DNA of 64,000 bases from Nomia melanderi (lineage: Eukaryota > Arthropoda > Insecta > Hymenoptera > Halictidae). Under the pieces are notes generated by a model. The model did no database searches. It was not told the origin of the DNA and was given only the letters and a program-made list of their open reading frames with translations. The stretch is taken from positions 4,960,001-5,024,000 of the forward strand of contig NC_134999.1 in NCBI RefSeq assembly GCF_051020985.1, in the 5' to 3' direction. How positions within the stretch are numbered: the stretch's first letter is position 1; every line of letters starts with the position of its first letter. Below, piece after piece: positions 63,360 through 64,000 of this stretch. The translations under genes and the position numbers were made by a program.

Positions 63360-64000
63360 TTCGTCCCTATGAGACCTCGCCCTGGTGTCCAATCACTGCT
63401 AAGTCAAATGACTACCCCCACCTTCCGGGTAATTATGGCCGACGGAATCCAAGTTTTCCACTTTGGCAACCTGGTATGTATGGTCTAAAGTCATACTCGA
63501 CCAAAAGTGTCCCGACCTTCCCATCGGTCAGCCGGATGTAGCCTCCGTCCCTATGAGACATCGTCCTGGTGTCCAATCACTGCCAAGTCAAATGGCTCCC
63601 CCGACCTTGCTGGCAATTCCGGCCGACGGAATCAAAGTTTTCCACTTTGGAAACCTGGTTTGTATAGTCTAAAGTTAATTTCGACCAAAAGTATCCCGAC
63701 CTTCCCATCGTTCAGCCGGATGTAGCCTTGGACCCTATGAGATCTCGTCCTGGAGTCCCATCACTGCTAAGTCAAATGACTACCCCCGACCTTCCTGCCA
63801 ATTCTGCCCGACGGAGTCCAAGATTTCCACTTTGGAAACCTGGTTTGTATAGTCTAAAGTCAATTTTGACCAAAAGTATCCCGACCTTCCCATCGGTCAG
63901 CCGGATGTAGCCTTGGAACCTATGAGACCTCGTCCTGGAGTCCCATCACAGGTTAGTCAAATGGCTCCCCCGACCTTCCTGGCAATTCCGGCCGACGGAA
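63360..64000 (+). repeat. Right edge: array continues, with a partial repeat of the HOR-C end
   Basis: Three full units and part of a fourth. The first is of the CCCCCACCTTCCGGG type and carries odd alleles (GGTAATTATGG, CTGGTATGTATGG, TCATACTCG). From about 63,790 to 64,000 the sequence follows 62,683 to 62,893 at 1,107 bp spacing (six units), with CGGAGTCCAAGATTTCC, TTTTGACC and the 184-bp GCTCCCCC unit. The window ends inside that unit. Confidence 0.82.

Larger units (their letters stand above)
1..64000 (+). repeat. 185-bp tandem satellite array filling the window
   Basis: Landmarks such as CCTATGAGACCT, GCTAAGTCAAATGG, CCCGACCTTCC, TCTAAAGTCAA and CGGTCAGCCGGATGTAG return every 183-186 bases from the first base to the last, always on this strand. 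Dividing the length by the spacing gives about 346 units; accumulated small deletions total about 120 bp. I found no inversion, foreign insertion, unique-sequence gap, tRNA, rRNA or plausible gene anywhere. The unit has about 51% GC and 8 CpG sites in its consensus form. The family name and host are not recognised. Size and organisation match eukaryotic centromeric or heterochromatic satellites; that role is inferred from array form only. Confidence 0.98.

Noticed and set aside
23..63910. Recurrent plus-strand open frames of about 60 codons, one per unit, ending at the TAG of GATGTAGCC
   Set aside because: They recur because the unit recurs. Most start at TTG or CTG. The frame shifts from unit to unit because 185 is not divisible by three, and 1-2 bp indels and amino-acid-changing differences are freely tolerated. 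No ribosome binding site, domain or codon-level conservation is apparent.
1..64000. A coding tandem-repeat protein (long repetitive gene)
   Set aside because: Each frame is closed by a stop in nearly every unit, and the unit length does not preserve frame.
1..64000. CRISPR array or other repeat-spacer structure
   Set aside because: There are no unique spacers; the whole 185 bp is repeated, and the unit is far longer than a CRISPR repeat plus spacer.
1..64000. CENP-B box
   Set aside because: No consensus segment on either strand fits TTCG-N4-A-N2-CGGG. TTTCGACCAAAAGTATCCCG has the TTCG but not the CGGG at the right place and strand. A single variant unit could still match by chance; I did not test all 346.
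1..64000. Polymerase III box B, tRNA or 5S-like promoter in the unit
   Set aside because: GGTCAGCCGG and GGTCGACGGAATCC are only superficially like a box B, with no paired box A or cloverleaf.
1..64000. Transposon or retroelement remnants, telomeric repeats or rDNA spacer
   Set aside because: I saw no terminal inverted repeats, target-site duplications, poly-A tails, reverse-transcriptase-like frames, TTAGGG or TTTAGGG runs, or rRNA sequence. Every stretch examined aligns to the 185-bp unit.
1..64000. Assigning the satellite to a named family or species
   Set aside because: The unit does not match any satellite I can recall with confidence. Length near 180 bp is common to unrelated plant and animal satellites, so a name would be a guess.

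Overview
The whole 64 kb is one uninterrupted head-to-tail satellite DNA array. The unit is about 185 bp (roughly 346 units, about 51% GC in the unit I counted), and every unit runs in the same direction. I see no protein-coding gene, RNA gene, transposon, promoter or unique-sequence island. The short open frames (about 60-77 codons) recur once per unit, and 185 is not a multiple of three, so they are by-products of the repeat. An array this long and this homogeneous points to a eukaryotic chromosome (centromeric, pericentromeric or other heterochromatic DNA) in a long-read assembly. I do not recognise the unit and cannot name a species. The array continues past both window edges.

Layout. 1-7397: divergent single units with small local doublets and triplets, including a 183-bp length variant. 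7398-9612: two copies of a 6-unit higher-order repeat (1,108 and 1,107 bp). 9613-12942: mixed units. 12943-13867: a 370-bp dimer repeated. 13868-15600: a shortened, rearranged relative of the next block. 15601-34631: HOR-A, three tandem copies (6,467, 6,097 and 6,467 bp; 35, 33 and 35 units). 34632-36964: transition with a 370-bp duplication. 36965-42135: HOR-B, three copies of 8, 9 and 11 units (1,477, 1,662 and 2,032 bp). 42136-43428: transition. 43429-44728: a rearranged copy of the right end of HOR-A carrying a 556-bp trimer duplication. 44729-46016: transition. 46017-63359: HOR-C, two nearly identical copies (8,682 and 8,661 bp; 47 units). 63360-64000: the start of the next stretch, part of which repeats the end of HOR-C.

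What the array records. Adjacent units differ at many positions, whereas whole higher-order copies differ by only a handful of bases. The large blocks are therefore recent amplifications laid over an older, diverged array. At several block borders both parental units and the recombinant unit survive, so exchange points can be read directly: a 4-base interval at 54697-54700, 57 bases at 22068-22124 and at 28165-28221, and about 13 bases at 38480-38492. Unit losses, chimeric units and patchy conversion tracts are also visible. At the smallest scale the 185-bp unit itself looks like an ancient dimer of a 90-95 bp sequence, and it carries a short dyad (TTTCC-ACTTT-GGAAA).

No undescribed gene system is present. 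The interest lies in the satellite family, its nested higher-order structure and its recombination record. All comparisons were made by eye; identities and copy counts are approximate unless exact coordinates are given.
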